Under the pieces are notes generated by a model. That model was given only the letters and a program-made list of their open reading frames with translations, made no database searches and was not told the origin of the DNA. From Hypomyces perniciosus (Eukaryota > Ascomycota > Sordariomycetes > Hypocreales > Hypocreaceae): 64,000 nucleotides of DNA. Position numbers and translations under genes: made by a program. Location: assembly GCA_008477525.1 (NCBI GenBank), contig SPDT01000003.1, forward strand, positions 1,178,001 through 1,242,000, written 5' to 3'. Position 1 is the first letter of the stretch, and every line of letters starts with the position of its first letter. Below, piece by piece: positions 31,160 through 42,576 of this stretch.

Positions 31160-31259
31160 CCTATTTAGTCCCTGTGCTCCGGAAGTCGCCTTCCTTCCTC
31201 CGGAGCCTTCCGTCAGTGCGGGCGTTGCTTCCGTCTCCGGCTTGCCCCTGACACCTACA

Positions 31260-32330
31260 ATCCCTTACAATATTCACTAAGTGGGTGCGTCAACAATTGA
31301 AGTCACCGGGTAGTCTAAAATAGGAAAGCGATGATGCACTACTGTGTCCCATCTGTGTTCTCAATCGTAATCTGCTCCATTTCTTTCGTCCTTGTTCAAC
31401 AAGCCAGCCACGTGCTATAGACTCATTGCTGCACCGGCATGCATTTCCATACGACCTCCACTCCTTGACTCTGTCCACCACAGTCTGATCAGTCGCCCAT
31501 TTACCCGCGCGTAGTGGAACTGCCCTCAGGCCCCGCACTAGTTCTAATAGAGAATTGGCCCACGAGCCTAAACTGGTCATCCTTCTATCTGTGTCAATGG
31601 TGGTTCGATCAATATTTAAACAACCCCATAGCATGCCGACATCTACTTATCCCTGCGCCCAGCCTCTACGCAGGAAGAAGATAGTGGCAGACATAAGAGC
31701 CAATGAAGCTCAGATCAAATTGTCCAGGCCGTCGTGATCGCATCTCAAATCGCCCGTGACGTGATATGCCGAGGCTTGTTGGCGTATTATGTTACATTCA
31801 GAGGCGAATCTCTGTGAGCAGATCCAAGCATCTGCTGGACATCAAAGGCCAATAGGCGCGGATGTCTTGACACGCGCAGTTGGCTTAACATGTGAGTAGA
31901 GGACTGGGCTGTATGACGGGTGTGCGTATTGGCCTCTTTCTGTTTGGGCGCTGGCTTGTACGCGACAGCCGCCCTTGACGCTTGCTGCTTAGCCTACGCG
32001 CAATGTTAGCTTGTGCTAATTGAGCCACGCCGCAGGTGGCGCAGACGTACAGGGCTGGGCTATTGACGCTGACCATGTAGGCCTGGACAGATGCGTGGAG
32101 CGCTGTATGGCAAAGCTGTAGGACAAAAGTCTGCGCTCACCACACACCCACCACACACCTCTTTGACTACAGCTAAGTTAAACGGTCACAACTTTACCAA
32201 TTTACAGTCAATTTGAACTATTAATATATCATTGGATAGCCCTGAATTCTTAGTTTAATATTTTGTACAATATCCCCGTGCTGCGCGGACTGCAGCCAAT
32301 AGCCGTGGCATAGCTCTTGATAGATTTGTA
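31260..32330. other. Intergenic, no gene recognised
   Basis: Open frames of up to 114 codons occur on the minus strand (31,290-31,634) but show no motif. I see no repeat shared with the rest of the window until about 32,335. Confidence 0.4.
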
Positions 32331-32334
32331 AGAA

Positions 32335-32990
32335 CCGGTTTACAGGCCAATTGAATCGTGTCATACATACCCATCAGTATGCGATATTATGGAGCTATGC
32401 GAAGTCGCGCACACTTAGAGGCACAGACGCCTGCTTGAATGCACATCGCCCAGAATTAGACAAGGCAGGTCAATCTGGCTCGTCCGTGTTGTCTCGCAGC
32501 TCCCGATCTTTGGGCGAATAGGCTATTGGCGCCGGGGTGGGGCACCATGCCTCCCCTCCACCACCTTAGAGCAGAATCCCGACACGTCTGTTGGTTCGAC
32601 ATCTCTTGCGCGTTCTGGATCGGACCACAGGGACATTGGCCATCGGATTGGTCGGGCCTTCGGGTCTACTGACTTGATAAAATCGACTCGGTGACAAACG
32701 CCAAATATCCTCTCAGTATTAGACTTGTCCACTTTTGGCCTTACATGGCTCGTGCTCCAAAAGTCATAAAACGGATATTGTTCATTTATTGGCCTTGAGC
32801 CGCGGGGATAATTCTTGATAACACAAGGTAGGTATGTAAGCGGAAGCCTCGACAGTTAACAAATAGGCATTGTCTGTTTATCAACTATAGACCTTTCATG
32901 GTTGTTGCCCCGAGAGGAAAACAATCCTGCGGTTGGAGATTGGTTAGTAGCTGCCGCTTTCTCGTGATGCCCTACTGAGATTTCGCGAGG
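32335..32990. repeat. Dispersed repeat B, copy 3 (longest)
   Basis: Its left part matches repeat copy 2 (from 15,395), its middle part (32,523-32,836) is nearly identical to copy 1 (6991-7290), and its right part again matches copy 2 (to 16,030). It is the best representative of the whole element. No coding frame is conserved. Confidence 0.75.
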
Positions 32991-32994
32991 CTAA

Positions 32995-33760
32995 TTATTT
33001 TTGCAGTTGTTTTTATGTACCGCTAAAGTCGACTTTATTCCTGCTAGAATCCTACTGTCGCCTTTTATTGGTTACTAATCCCTGCAGTATCCCCACTGCA
33101 AGTCACGGAATGTGGAACATTCAGGGGGAAGAGTGTGTAATAGATACCCCCCATGCGCCGTCACAAGAAGACATAGCGAAGATACCTCTATACTGTACTT
33201 TATACATAATGTGCGGCTGACAACCGGGGAGCATCTCTGGTTTCCACGCCCTATAAGATCTCTTGTCAGACTCTCTTTTTAGACCCACCAGCAGCCTAAA
33301 GACATCCATCCGTACTCCGTACGCTACTATTATTTCGTAGATGATTAACTAATAGAGTATGGAACTTTTGCTATTATATTATTGTACTAAATAAAAGCTC
33401 TCTATAGTAATAAGAGTCATCTGTCGTAATCAGCATAATCTATAGCAACAAGAGCAATCTATTGGAATTTGAGTTAGCTGTGGCAATATAGATATTTTGC
33501 GGTCTCTATTTCATTATCACCCGCTTTGCCCGCATTTATGCATGTTGGTCGCAACTCTCCAACCAACAACCCACCATAGACACCTCTTTACCAATCGATG
33601 GATCATCACAAAGCATTACCATAATAACGGAGAGGGGGAATTGTCGTAGCAGGCGCTAGGCAGAAATAGATACTAATGAGGCTGACTTCGACTGCCAGGT
33701 CCCACTGTGAACGGTCTATCTTCCTAAGGTGAATTTATGAGACTGTCCTGGGCAGCTGCC
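32995..33760. other. Intergenic, AT-rich, no gene recognised
   Basis: From 33,340 to 33,490 there is a degenerate AT-rich motif series (CTATAGTAATAAGAG / CTATAGCAACAAGAG). Confidence 0.4.
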
Positions 33761-33952
33761 TTGAATATTTAAGGCTGGATTCTCTTATGTTTATTTTTAT
33801 CCGTCTTTACTCTCCCCTTTACACGCTTTTCCTACTGGCTCCTCTGTTGCTACGCCATCACCCTCCCTCCTTCAAGCACTGGCCTTCCCACGCCAGTTTC
33901 TTTATGCCCAAATTTCCCTTGCTTTCCCTCTACCAACACCAACACTAACACC

Positions 33953-34096
33953 ATGACCTACTACGACACCGTGCGGACTAAAGCCGACTTCCTCAAGGTC
34001 GCAGCAGACAAGAAGGCCACAAGCTTCGAGGCCCTGCGGAACTCGTCTTTCTGGAGGAGCGCTGCCAGCAGTTGGGGCATCAAGCAGCTGTGTAGT
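33953..34096 (+). pseudogene. N-terminal part of a gene cut by a LINE
   Basis: The ATG at 33,953 follows a leader typical of strongly expressed fungal genes: ATATTTAAGG near 33,766, a long C/T-rich stretch, and CAACACC-type repeats just before the start. About 47 codons follow (MTYYDTVRTKADFLKVAADKK...SSWGIKQLC) with a strong preference for C-ending codons, unlike the surrounding DNA. The frame then runs into an A/T tail that looks like the 3' end of a LINE. On the far side of the LINE, 35,036-35,080 reads YETAEWIDKGNAQKR and a stop in a good plus-strand frame, possibly the lost C-terminus. Product not recognised. Confidence 0.5.
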
Positions 34097-35035
34097 ATTT
34101 TTTTATTTATTACTATTTACGACCACTCTGTATCTAGGTACAACAGCCTCGTTTGGGCAACAGGTCGGTAGGAGCCAGGGGTCTAGACCCTGTTCGCTAC
34201 GTTTCGCTGGACAAAGGAAAGTTTTGGTGTGTTCTCAATCTATGTCTTGTAGAGGGGGCCGTATGGGTTCACCTCTTCCACCAGCTTCTGGAAAGCCTCG
34301 CTCCCCTTGGGTCCTAGCAGGTATGTGACTGGTCTCTCGCCTCTCGGTGTTTCGGGGAGGAAGCTCCTCGTCATGCGGCATTCGGCAAAGTGCCCCGGCT
34401 CCTTGGGGGAGCCGCATCTGCAATGTGATTGTGTGTCGTGGCCAAAACGGTCGTGGTAGCTTTGGAAGTCTCCGTGACCAGACCTTTCTGCCAGCAGCCT
34501 GTGCAAGATGGGTCGGGGGAGTTTCAGTTCCGGGGGGTTTGTAGGTGCTCCTAGGCCCCACAGTTGATAGCTTTCCGGGGCGTTCGCCTCCCAGTACTTC
34601 TCCTGGAGGGTTGTTCTTTCCGCTTTTGCCCAGCGTTTGATGTGTGCTAGAGTGCTCCAGCTCTGAGAGGGGAGGTTGTGGGCCGTCCCTTCTTTCGCTA
34701 GTTCATCCGCCATTTCGTTGCCTCGTATGTCTTTGTGGCCTGGCACCCAGGAAACAAACACCTTACAGGGGTGTATCTCTTCTGCCGTGCGTTGGAACCG
34801 CATGAACTCTTCTTGTGACGAGGTTGGGGCTTCGCCCAGCAGGCCTCTGACCACTGACGTGTTGTCAAGAAAGACGTGTATTTCGTTGATTCTGGGGTCA
34901 TTCCTTGCGAGTCCGGCTGCTGTTCTGATCGCTCTAGCAGCTCGGACCGCACACATCACTTTCTTGTAGGGCTTTGCAGAAAGCGTTGCAAGAAGTCGAT
35001 TCTGGGGAGGGCTTTCTCGCACCTAGATTTCCGCT
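34097..35035 (-). mobile_element. 5'-truncated Tad1-like LINE
   Basis: The 3' end, on the minus strand, reads GTGGTCGTAAATAGTAATAAATAAAAA, a short A/T-rich tail near 34,097-34,130, preceded by about 110 bp of 3' UTR and the RNase H end of ORF2. The left half of ORF2 and all of ORF1 are missing, which is typical of incomplete reverse transcription. No clear target-site duplication is visible, so the exact right boundary is uncertain. Confidence 0.7.
34240..35022 (-). pseudogene. LINE ORF2 C-terminal fragment (RNase H and Cys/His end)
   Basis: About 260 codons without an internal stop, but with no start codon of its own and a stop just upstream. The RNase H domain shows FLDNTSVVRGL and VSWVPGHKDIRGNEMADELAKEG, with catalytic aspartates present. 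The expected early catalytic Glu region reads KKVMCAVRAARAI, where a Glu may have been lost by a G-to-A change. C-terminally, CRCGSPKEPGHFAEC is the Cys/His motif usual at the end of Tad1-group proteins. Not functional alone. Confidence 0.85.
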
Positions 35036-35092
35036 AGCACAAAGTACGAGACTGCAGAATGGATCGACAAAGGCAACGCGCAAAAGAGATGA

Positions 35093-36118
35093 TCACCATC
35101 CGCCCGTGTTCCACGACCCCATGGGATGATTCATCTCGAACCAGGATTCGCGAGGTGACGCTGAACGTTTCCTTTTCGCTCTTTGTCGTTGCGCCTCCTT
35201 CTCCCGGTCAAAGCGTATACCCATAAATCTGAAGATTTTTGGAGCCGACTGCGTCGGCTGCCTGTCCATGAAGACTAGTTCTCGACCAACAGTCATGATC
35301 AAGTAGTCGTTACTGATGAATTGGAATACGAGTTCATATTCTCCATGAAAACTCTTTAGCCGAAATTCCTCCTGACCTGCCGTTCTAGGTGGGGTGAATG
35401 AAGCGAGGTCGCAGCCACAGTTTGCATTGAAGTAAACGTGGCCATCGATCTGTGTCGCTTCGCCTGGCAATCGTTCGTCCTGATAATTCAAGTGATAAAA
35501 CTCCACGTATTTAGGAGGGTACATATCCGAATTGTAACAATGGTCCACATGATCGACGGAGTACAGGCTGAAATGCTTGCTCGTAATGAGGTCAACGCTG
35601 GGCATATCCTCGTCCGTGCTCTTCTGCATACGACCATATGCTTGTTGCACCTCTTTCTCCATTTCACTTTCAAATTTGCGTTGGGCTTCCTTCGCTTTTA
35701 TTTCGCGTTCTCCTATGTCCCACAATTCGCGCTTTCGCTCTTCGCGTTCGTCCTTGAGCTCGTAGTAATAATCGGCATCGGACCCGTCGTATGATCTCTC
35801 TGTCAAGCTGTCGTTCGTGCCGTAGGAAGAAGACTCGGATTCGCATTCAGAGGTCTCAGAGTCACATTTGCCATCTGAGGCCATGGAATTATTGTCCTCA
35901 TCGGTTTTGCTCTTGGTTTCTTCAAGATCAGAGATATCTTCATCAAAGTCTTCCGGACACACGTCTCGATTTTCGTTGACGGTGAGAGCAACTAGACGAT
36001 AATACCATCCTGGGAGATTCCGTCTTGGGGCAGCATTCGTTGTTCCGGATGCCACCTGGGGCTTTAGAGCACTCTTTGGATCCCACATATTTTGCAATAG
36101 TAATCGAAGGGTCATCAT
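35093..36118 (-). CDS. Fungal hypothetical protein, acidic with basic C-terminus
   Basis: 341 residues from the first in-frame ATG at 36,118. The frame stays open to about 36,154, next to a possible splice acceptor (ATTCATAG), so an earlier exon is likely; the open stretch 36,390-36,199 (with RCALCWSPYEV) is one candidate. Residues 50-120 are very acidic and Ser-rich, followed by a charged helical stretch (ELKDEREERKRELWDIGEREIKAK, shown in part) that may form a coiled coil. The middle has a mixed, globular look (YSVDHVDHCYN...YVEFYHLNYQDERLPGEATQ), and the end is basic (RQRAKRKRSASPR). I recognise no named domain. The frame looks intact and coding-like. It is convergent with the broken gene at 33,953. 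Confidence 0.6.
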   Translation of the reverse strand: MMTLRLLLQNMWDPKSALKPQVASGTTNAAPRRNLPGWYYRLVALTVNENRDVCPEDFDEDISDLEETKSKTDEDNNSMASDGKCDSETSECESESSSYGTNDSLTERSYDGSDADYYYELKDEREERKRELWDIGEREIKAKEAQRKFESEMEKEVQQAYGRMQKSTDEDMPSVDLITSKHFSLYSVDHVDHCYNSDMYPPKYVEFYHLNYQDERLPGEATQIDGHVYFNANCGCDLASFTPPRTAGQEEFRLKSFHGEYELVFQFISNDYLIMTVGRELVFMDRQPTQSAPKIFRFMGIRFDREKEAQRQRAKRKRSASPRESWFEMNHPMGSWNTGGW

Positions 36119-36154
36119 AACCTGGTTCCACAACGAGGGGTTGTGGACCGTCAC

Positions 36155-37365
36155 TATGAATTATTGCCTGAGGCAGGAAAGTTATGGGGCAACGTCTTCT
36201 AGTGCGTTGGGGTCAATTCGTCAAGTGCTGAAGTAGCTTGGTGGCCTCTACCTGTTTGGTCTAGGGGTACTTCATACGGCGACCAACAGAGAGCACAGCG
36301 ATTAGTTGGCACAAAAAACCTGGGACGGCCCAAAAAACCCGGCGCAGTAACAGCTAAGCGTGAGCAGATACTAGTTAGACTGTTAAGCAATTAGGTACCT
36401 TTAGATGATTTTGCCGGACCAGCGAGTATGCAGGTAGGGGGTGTGGTTCAGATGCGAGAGCAACTGAGGATGGAAGTGGGACAAGGTGGATGGATGACAG
36501 ACTGTAACCTCCATCATGAACCACAATTACATACTGCTGTCGGTTGCAGCGAACGCACTGTGCGCAGGAAACGATCGAAACGACGATGCTCTGTACATAT
36601 GAAAACCACCTGACTCTTTGATTTTTCTAATCGAGAGATAGGGCAGCCTCGGGCTCGGCCAGCTCTGGGCCAACAGCGCGGCGAGAAATCGCAGCGAAAC
36701 CTACGCGCTGTTGCGAGATAGATGCCATAAGGGAGTTATCTTCATCGTTTGAAAGGGCTCACGGCTGGCCATTAGAACAAGGGCCAGGCCTGATGATAGA
36801 TGCCATCATCGCCTTCGGCGTTAGTGGTCATCTCGAATGCAGTCGACAGTAATAATCGAATTGATACGTGTTGTTTTTGCTACATATAAATTTTAGTGTA
36901 GCTAGAACAAATGCAGGTGGCCAAGTGGCTGAAGAAACTGATCCGCTCCTTGAGGTGGGAGGCCGAGAGCAAGACTTTTTTTATTGATCTGGAGTCACGT
37001 CGGTCATCCGTGGGGGCCATCATCTGGTAAAATACATCAAGACTCCAGATGGCTCCGGGAGAGTTGGCTTCTATGCCCAAATAAGTGTGCCCTGAGACTT
37101 CGGCATATTGAAATAACTGATCATCCAAACTAATTGTGATCTTTGGATTTATGCATTGGGGAGGCTGTGAGCCTTTGTTTGGCGATCACGGCTAATAGCT
37201 AAACGCTTTTTGTACGACGAAGTCTCGGTTGTGGAAGAGCAAATTAGCGCTAAGGCTCGCCACTAATCTGTACCTCAAACCCTTCCACTACCACCATTAT
37301 ATGACCTGACGCTTAAGCCAATCATTGAGATCACTAATCTTCTACCATCATTGTATTAAGTGGCG
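36155..37365. other. Upstream region of the minus-strand gene, no further gene recognised
   Basis: May include a first exon of the gene at 35,093-36,118 (see there). Otherwise nothing is recognised. Confidence 0.35.
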
Positions 37366-37370
37366 TAGCT

Positions 37371-38110
37371 GGATACCGCAGATTTCAGCTTCCGAAATGA
37401 AGTTCCTCCACCTTAGACATTGGCCCTTCAGAGACGTTTGTTCCACACTAGTATGCTTATGACAGGCGGTGAGGAATAGTGGATCCCCCAAATAGGGCAA
37501 GTGGTGAGAACTAAGGAACTCGGTTTGCGAACCCTTGAACTCGAGAATTGACTGTTATGCGCGCGTGATTGGCCCAATCTTGAGTTGTACAAGCTAAAAA
37601 TCCAATATGCGACTGTTTCCTGTTACGGTACTAAGAAGCAGTATTTGGAGCTGCAAGTCAGCTGTCACAGAGATACTACTGTTTCGCAAGAGATTGAGGA
37701 TCCAGCATGAGTGCATTTCAGCTATCATGTACCAGCTGGTCCGACGTCTGCTCGCCTAGGATGCTGCCAAGTCGCGTGTAAGACTAGAAAAAAAGAGTGA
37801 ACAATCACAAGCCTACAACTTCCCATAGAGCGGCTCGGCTAGATAACGGAGACTTCCGCGCCCCCGAAACGAAATTCCTTCACCGGCAACGCTGTTTTCC
37901 ACTATATTTGGCTGCCATGCTTATCGGTGAGTGAGAGTGGGTTACTCAAATGCAGCGGGCGGTAAGGACGAGAAAGCAGGAACACTGTGCGATATGCTTA
38001 TGGCAGGCGGTGAATAAGAGTGGGTTGCTCAAATGCAGTAGGCGGTAAGAGCCAGGGAGCAGCGGAGTACGAAGTATACTGTGCAGGTACGCTTATGGCA
38101 GGCGGTCACC
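37371..38110. repeat. Degenerate local repeats with GCTTATGGCAGGCGGT core
   Basis: The core recurs near 37,455, 37,919, 37,996 and 38,091, and two longer blocks align with each other: 37,371-37,510 and 37,843-37,980 (CCGAAAYGAARTTCCTYCACC near the start). The last two copies are followed by GAGTGGGTT(A/G)CTCAAATGCAG and GGCGGTAAG. Non-coding; possibly remnants of a short tandem duplication. Confidence 0.55.
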
Positions 38111-39020
38111 ATACGAAATTTCCATACGTTGTCACAGCAACAGTTCCTATCAGGCGGCTCTTTGTCCATGCTGCGAACTGAGTGCTAACTATTCCCTTGG
38201 TCTAAGCCGCCTCGGACGCAAGGTCCCTGTCATCTTTGGGTACTCTAATATCGCGACGAAGAAAACGAAACAAGCAAGCAAAGCATCACGGACAGTCGCC
38301 AAGAGTTTTGACGATAATTGTTTCAGGATGAGCCAGAGAGTGATATGCTGCCGTGCTCGTTGATAAGTGCAGTTTCATCGCCTAATAGACTGTCCAAGCA
38401 TCTGCTCATCCATCATATTCATTAGCTAGTAGTGCCATCAATGGACCGCTTCGAGAGAAACAGGCCTATTCCCCAACTTGCAAGCAAGCATTCCACCTCG
38501 TAGATATCACCCTCATCGCCCGTGTCATCCGGCTATCCTCATTGTTCCGCATAGTATCCTTCAGCGTCTCAAATCCCCTGTATAAACTGCAAATGCCGCC
38601 ATACTGCCCTCTTGGACACACTTGAGCGCTAGAGAGTTGATCTCTCCTGCCCTTCTCTTGTTACCTAGCAGCGCCGGCTTGAGGTCTTAAATGTTATGCG
38701 GGGTGGCGAGGTGGCACTATGTGTTATGCTTCTCGCAAGTAGTGGCCCCGACCTTGCAGCGCTTGCATTCCGGAACGCCTTCATCACCATTATCATCCAC
38801 CTCCCCGACCCCTCTCCCTTTTTCACAATAGTCACCCTGAATGGAAGATGATGAATGTGCCTTACGCTGCCTTCAGCAGCATCGCTAGGCTTGACGGCCG
38901 AAGGTCGTTAATGACATCCAAAGGCACCTTTGCGAGTGTCTAATAGGCTGAGATAGGGGACGTATTGTCGCTCGTGTGGTCTTTTTTGACGAGTTATGCT
39001 GTTCATCGCCTTCATTCAAA
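38111..39020. other. 3' region of the Myb-like gene, no gene recognised
   Basis: No convincing frame. Contains no repeat that I could match elsewhere in the window. Confidence 0.4.
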
Positions 39021-39023
39021 CCA

Positions 39024-40530
39024 CTACTCTTGGCTCATTTTGCGCCATTGTTGCTTGACTGCTGACGCCGTCCGTTTGAGCTTTGAGGCAATCCATGATT
39101 CTGACTTGTTCTCTTTCTTCCATGCTCTTAACCGGCATTCGTCGAGCGAGGACCATCGGCGGCGCTGGCCTGACACATTCCCGCTTTCACTGTTGGTGCT
39201 TAGGGAATCATCATTTTCATCGATGCTAGAGGTACTGTTGTCATCAATATGACTGAATTGCTTATCCGTACGACTCAGAGAATCTTTATTTGAAGCCTCG
39301 TTCCAACCACCCTGAGGAGCTGTAGGTCGTCTGCGCAGATCATATCGCCGTTTCAAGATGCTGCTTTCGGGTTGGGTGGGGTATGTATTGTCCTCGGACG
39401 GTGGACTTTGCAACAAGTACAGGGCTTCGAGGAGAGCTGAACGAAAAATTAGGCATGACCCGCATTGACCGGCTTGGACCGTTGGAGGATTAACGGGACC
39501 GCCATTTTGATCCATCGGTGAATGGATACTACGTTTAGGACAGCGGACATGTGCATCCACAGCCAAGCCAAGTTCGCCACAAGTGCCGTTGTTGCCGTCA
39601 CGGTTGTGGCGGGTTGACGATGGGTGATGACGAGACTCATCGTAAGCTCCATCCACATTGTCAACTGGTGTTGAGGCAACATTGCTGGCGCCTGGCTGGC
39701 GCAGCAAGGCGCCACATCCAGCAGTGGAAGACAATCTCGGTCGTTTCACCTCCGCTTGATTATTGGCGTTATTATCATCTTGGCCATCCCCCAGAAGTCG
39801 CTTCGTCTGCTTAGAAATAATCACGACATCTTGGCGTTGAAAACCCTCATCATCACCAGGACGGTCCTCTGGAGAGGGACTCCCAAGAATTGTGATGGCA
39901 GATGCATATGTGCTTGAAGCTGGCGGGGAAAGCGAGGCATCACGGTGAAATCCACACAAGTCAATGCCGTGAGTTGATCGGTCTGGCGATTGCATGGCGA
40001 TGCCAGCTCCAGACTCAATGAATCCTGTTTGCTCCACAACGTCATCGGCAACCTGTTGTCCTGTGGTAGAACCAAAAGTTGTTGCGGGAGGGGTTGGGTG
40101 AATTAGCATTGGGGACATTTTGTCAGCCTTTCTGTCCCTCTTTTCTTCATCTATGATCTTGTTAGTCTCCCCTATCGTACAAGTGTAGTAGGAAATAGCT
40201 ACCTTGATTCTGGTCACCGTGTAGGATTGGTTCAACGGGCAAGGCCAATTGGTTGGCAGGACTGGATAAATCGCCCGCAAGGTCTTGGGCTACTTCGCCA
40301 TCCGTATTGGAACCAGAGCACTGGTCCATGGAGTAAAGGCCGGATAGCATGTCATACGGGCAATCAAGACTGAAGTCTTCCATATTATGGTGAGAAGGCA
40401 GGTTTATACCGCAGGCTTCTAGTGATGCGAAATCCTGTTTATGCGTGTTTGGTACAGGTGCTGTTTGTTTTGGCTTTGGCGGCTTTTGCGACTTAGGAAT
40501 ATATGCTTTGAATCTGAAGGGGGCAGCCAT
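39024..40530 (-). CDS. Myb/SANT-like nuclear protein, two exons
   Basis: Exon 1 40530-40203 and exon 2 40150-39024 are joined over a 52-nt intron (GTAGCT...GACTAAC...CATAG), giving 484 residues in one frame; without splicing exon 1 stops within about 15 codons. Most of the protein is polar and low in structure, with possible nuclear signals (EVKRPRLSS; ILKRRYDLRRRP) and a short Cys-containing helix (GQCGSCLIFRSALLEALYLL). The last ~45 residues, RRRWSSLDECRLRAWKKENKS...VKQQWRK, fit the spacing of a Myb/SANT DNA-binding repeat: Trp at the start, Trp in the second helix (RAWKK) and a Trp in the third. This suggests a transcription factor, as in other fungal proteins with a single C-terminal Myb-like repeat. 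Target and pathway unknown. The frame is intact. Confidence 0.75.
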
Positions 40531-42570
40531 GGTGGATGAGGGCAGGAATAGTGAGTATATTGTGATCGAAGACGGGAAAGAAAAAATGCGAGATAGTCCT
40601 TCCTATTTATCCAAGAGTCGACCTCTCCTCTCGGAGTTGCCAGCGGGGCTGTGAACAGACGTCGGCATTGCCAAGTCTCCCCTGAAAGTCCCTGGCTGAG
40701 AGGAGAAAGCTGCTCACCCCTCCCCCCTCCTTCCCACAGAGATGCCTGCGATGATTTCTCATTCGTGTCATTGCGGCTACGACCACTTGCGCGTTCCGTT
40801 TGATCTCATATGTAGATCAAGACGTAGAACCCGGTCTCAGAGTGGCGGAGCTTGCAGCTACGCGGCCAGGCCGGACCGGCGAAACGAGAGCTTCAGGCCG
40901 AGCAACTTAGCGGGCCCGTTTGGAAACGCTGAGTTGCTCAGATCATCATTGGCCAACCCTTAGAGCATGGATACACATTCATGCTGTTGGCGCAAAACCC
41001 CTGGACCGAGCACCTCACAGCGTCTTCATAATAGACCAATACATGATGTTGCATACGGCGGGCTTATCCATAGAAGGCCCGACTTGGCCATTCTCACGCC
41101 GAGGGGTCTGTACTAGCATCACACCTCCTTTCCGTCAGGTCAGCGGTCCAAAGATGTTCATCCGCCCATGCTGACGAGCTGTGCTGGACGTATCAAGATA
41201 GATAATCGCGTAGATAGTTACCAGCCCGCAAACGACGGAGATTGACATGATATCATTTCGCCCCCCAACCCCCCCATCGTACAATTCTTGCGTCTTAGGC
41301 GTGAGATGCTGTGAAGTTGCCATGGCCAGCAGGCTTCAGGAGTTGATACGCCCCCCCCACGCTCCTTCCATTTTTGCGAGGCCAAGTCCACGTCTTGTGA
41401 ACTAATAGGCGGAGGGCAGAGGGCAGAGGGCGGAGGTGATGACCACAACCTCACGCCCCAAGGCCGGCTACTCCGAGCTCATGCTCTGTTCGGGCAGCAC
41501 TTCACCTATCATGGCCCTGTCCTTGGTCATCTCATGATGCTGGATGAATGGCTTGAGCTAGAGGCTGCATAACGGACAGACTGATACTCCATTCTTTGCG
41601 TAATCGGAATCGCCTTGAGCGTGGCCATGTATTCGATATCGGGCAGGTTGAGAAATACGCCACTCATTGGTTGAATCCGCGCGGACTAAGATCCATGGGC
41701 CCAAGGAAAATCGGGCAAAAGGAGAGGTCTCTGGTCTTCTCTGAGACGACTAGGAAAATGGTGAGTTGGGTCTGGCCAATTATTGCGCATGACGACATCA
41801 TGTCCGCATCAAGACGTTGATCGCCTTCCCGGATGCACACTCGGAGTGTCCGTGAGCTGGAGTGCCGCTTCATTTGTGACATTGTTAATTTCCCACGACT
41901 GGCACTGCCTCGCCCTTATTCCCCTCTCCAAGTCAAATTCACACCGCGGAGGCCTGCTGAGAACTTGGTGGAGCATCCAGTGTTGCGACAAGGAGGCAGA
42001 TACGACGTCAACGCCACTGCATGATGCCAGCGTCCGTGTCCATCCGTTTTTCCGTACATGGGCATCACTTGTGATAAATTTTTGCCTTTTTGGGTAATTT
42101 TGAATAAGTCGTCGAGGGCCATCCATCCACATCAGCTGCGATCTTTCCGCTTATGACAAGACGTGGATAAAGGTCGATGGGGGAGAGTTGGTCTCATGAG
42201 ATCAAGTAAGTGTCCGGGACGTAGACCAATTTCAGGGTACTGTCATGGTAAAGAGGACACGGTTAAAGCGCTGGATCAAGTGCAGGTGTAATCATGTTTC
42301 TTGTCTTGCAAAAACCCGTAACGAAGTTGCAAGACGTGTAGTTAGAAGGTTAATCACGTGGGAGCGGGAACAAAAGGGAGGAAACAATGACATGAGAGGT
42401 ACATGCCAAGAGAGAGGAGGACCGGTCTTTTTATGGCCGACGCAAAAGCAGCGAGGGATGGAGGGGCCGAAAATTCCCCGATGAGGCAACTGCCAAATGT
42501 AGTGGGCCAAGACCACAATTTCCGGATGCGAACAAGCCGTCTGAACTTTTACTGGATAAATTTTCACGCC
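40531..42570. other. Upstream region and gene-free stretch up to the AT-rich block
   Basis: The first few hundred bases should hold the promoter of the Myb-like gene. C-runs of 6-8 bases occur near 41,262-41,276 and 41,351-41,359. Many short frames overlap on both strands and none looks coding. Base composition falls abruptly to AT-rich at about 42,575. Confidence 0.4.
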
Positions 42571-42576
42571 CTTCTT

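Noticed and set aside
30995..31253. Possible solo LTR, TGTTAG...TGACA
   Set aside because: No target duplication and poorly matched ends; kept only as a remark under the palindrome.
34097..34145. Intron in the gene at 33,953 (GTAGTA...ATCTAG)
   Set aside because: The sequence matches the 3' tail of a LINE (compare 59.07 kb), and the continuation reads into the LINE 3' UTR.
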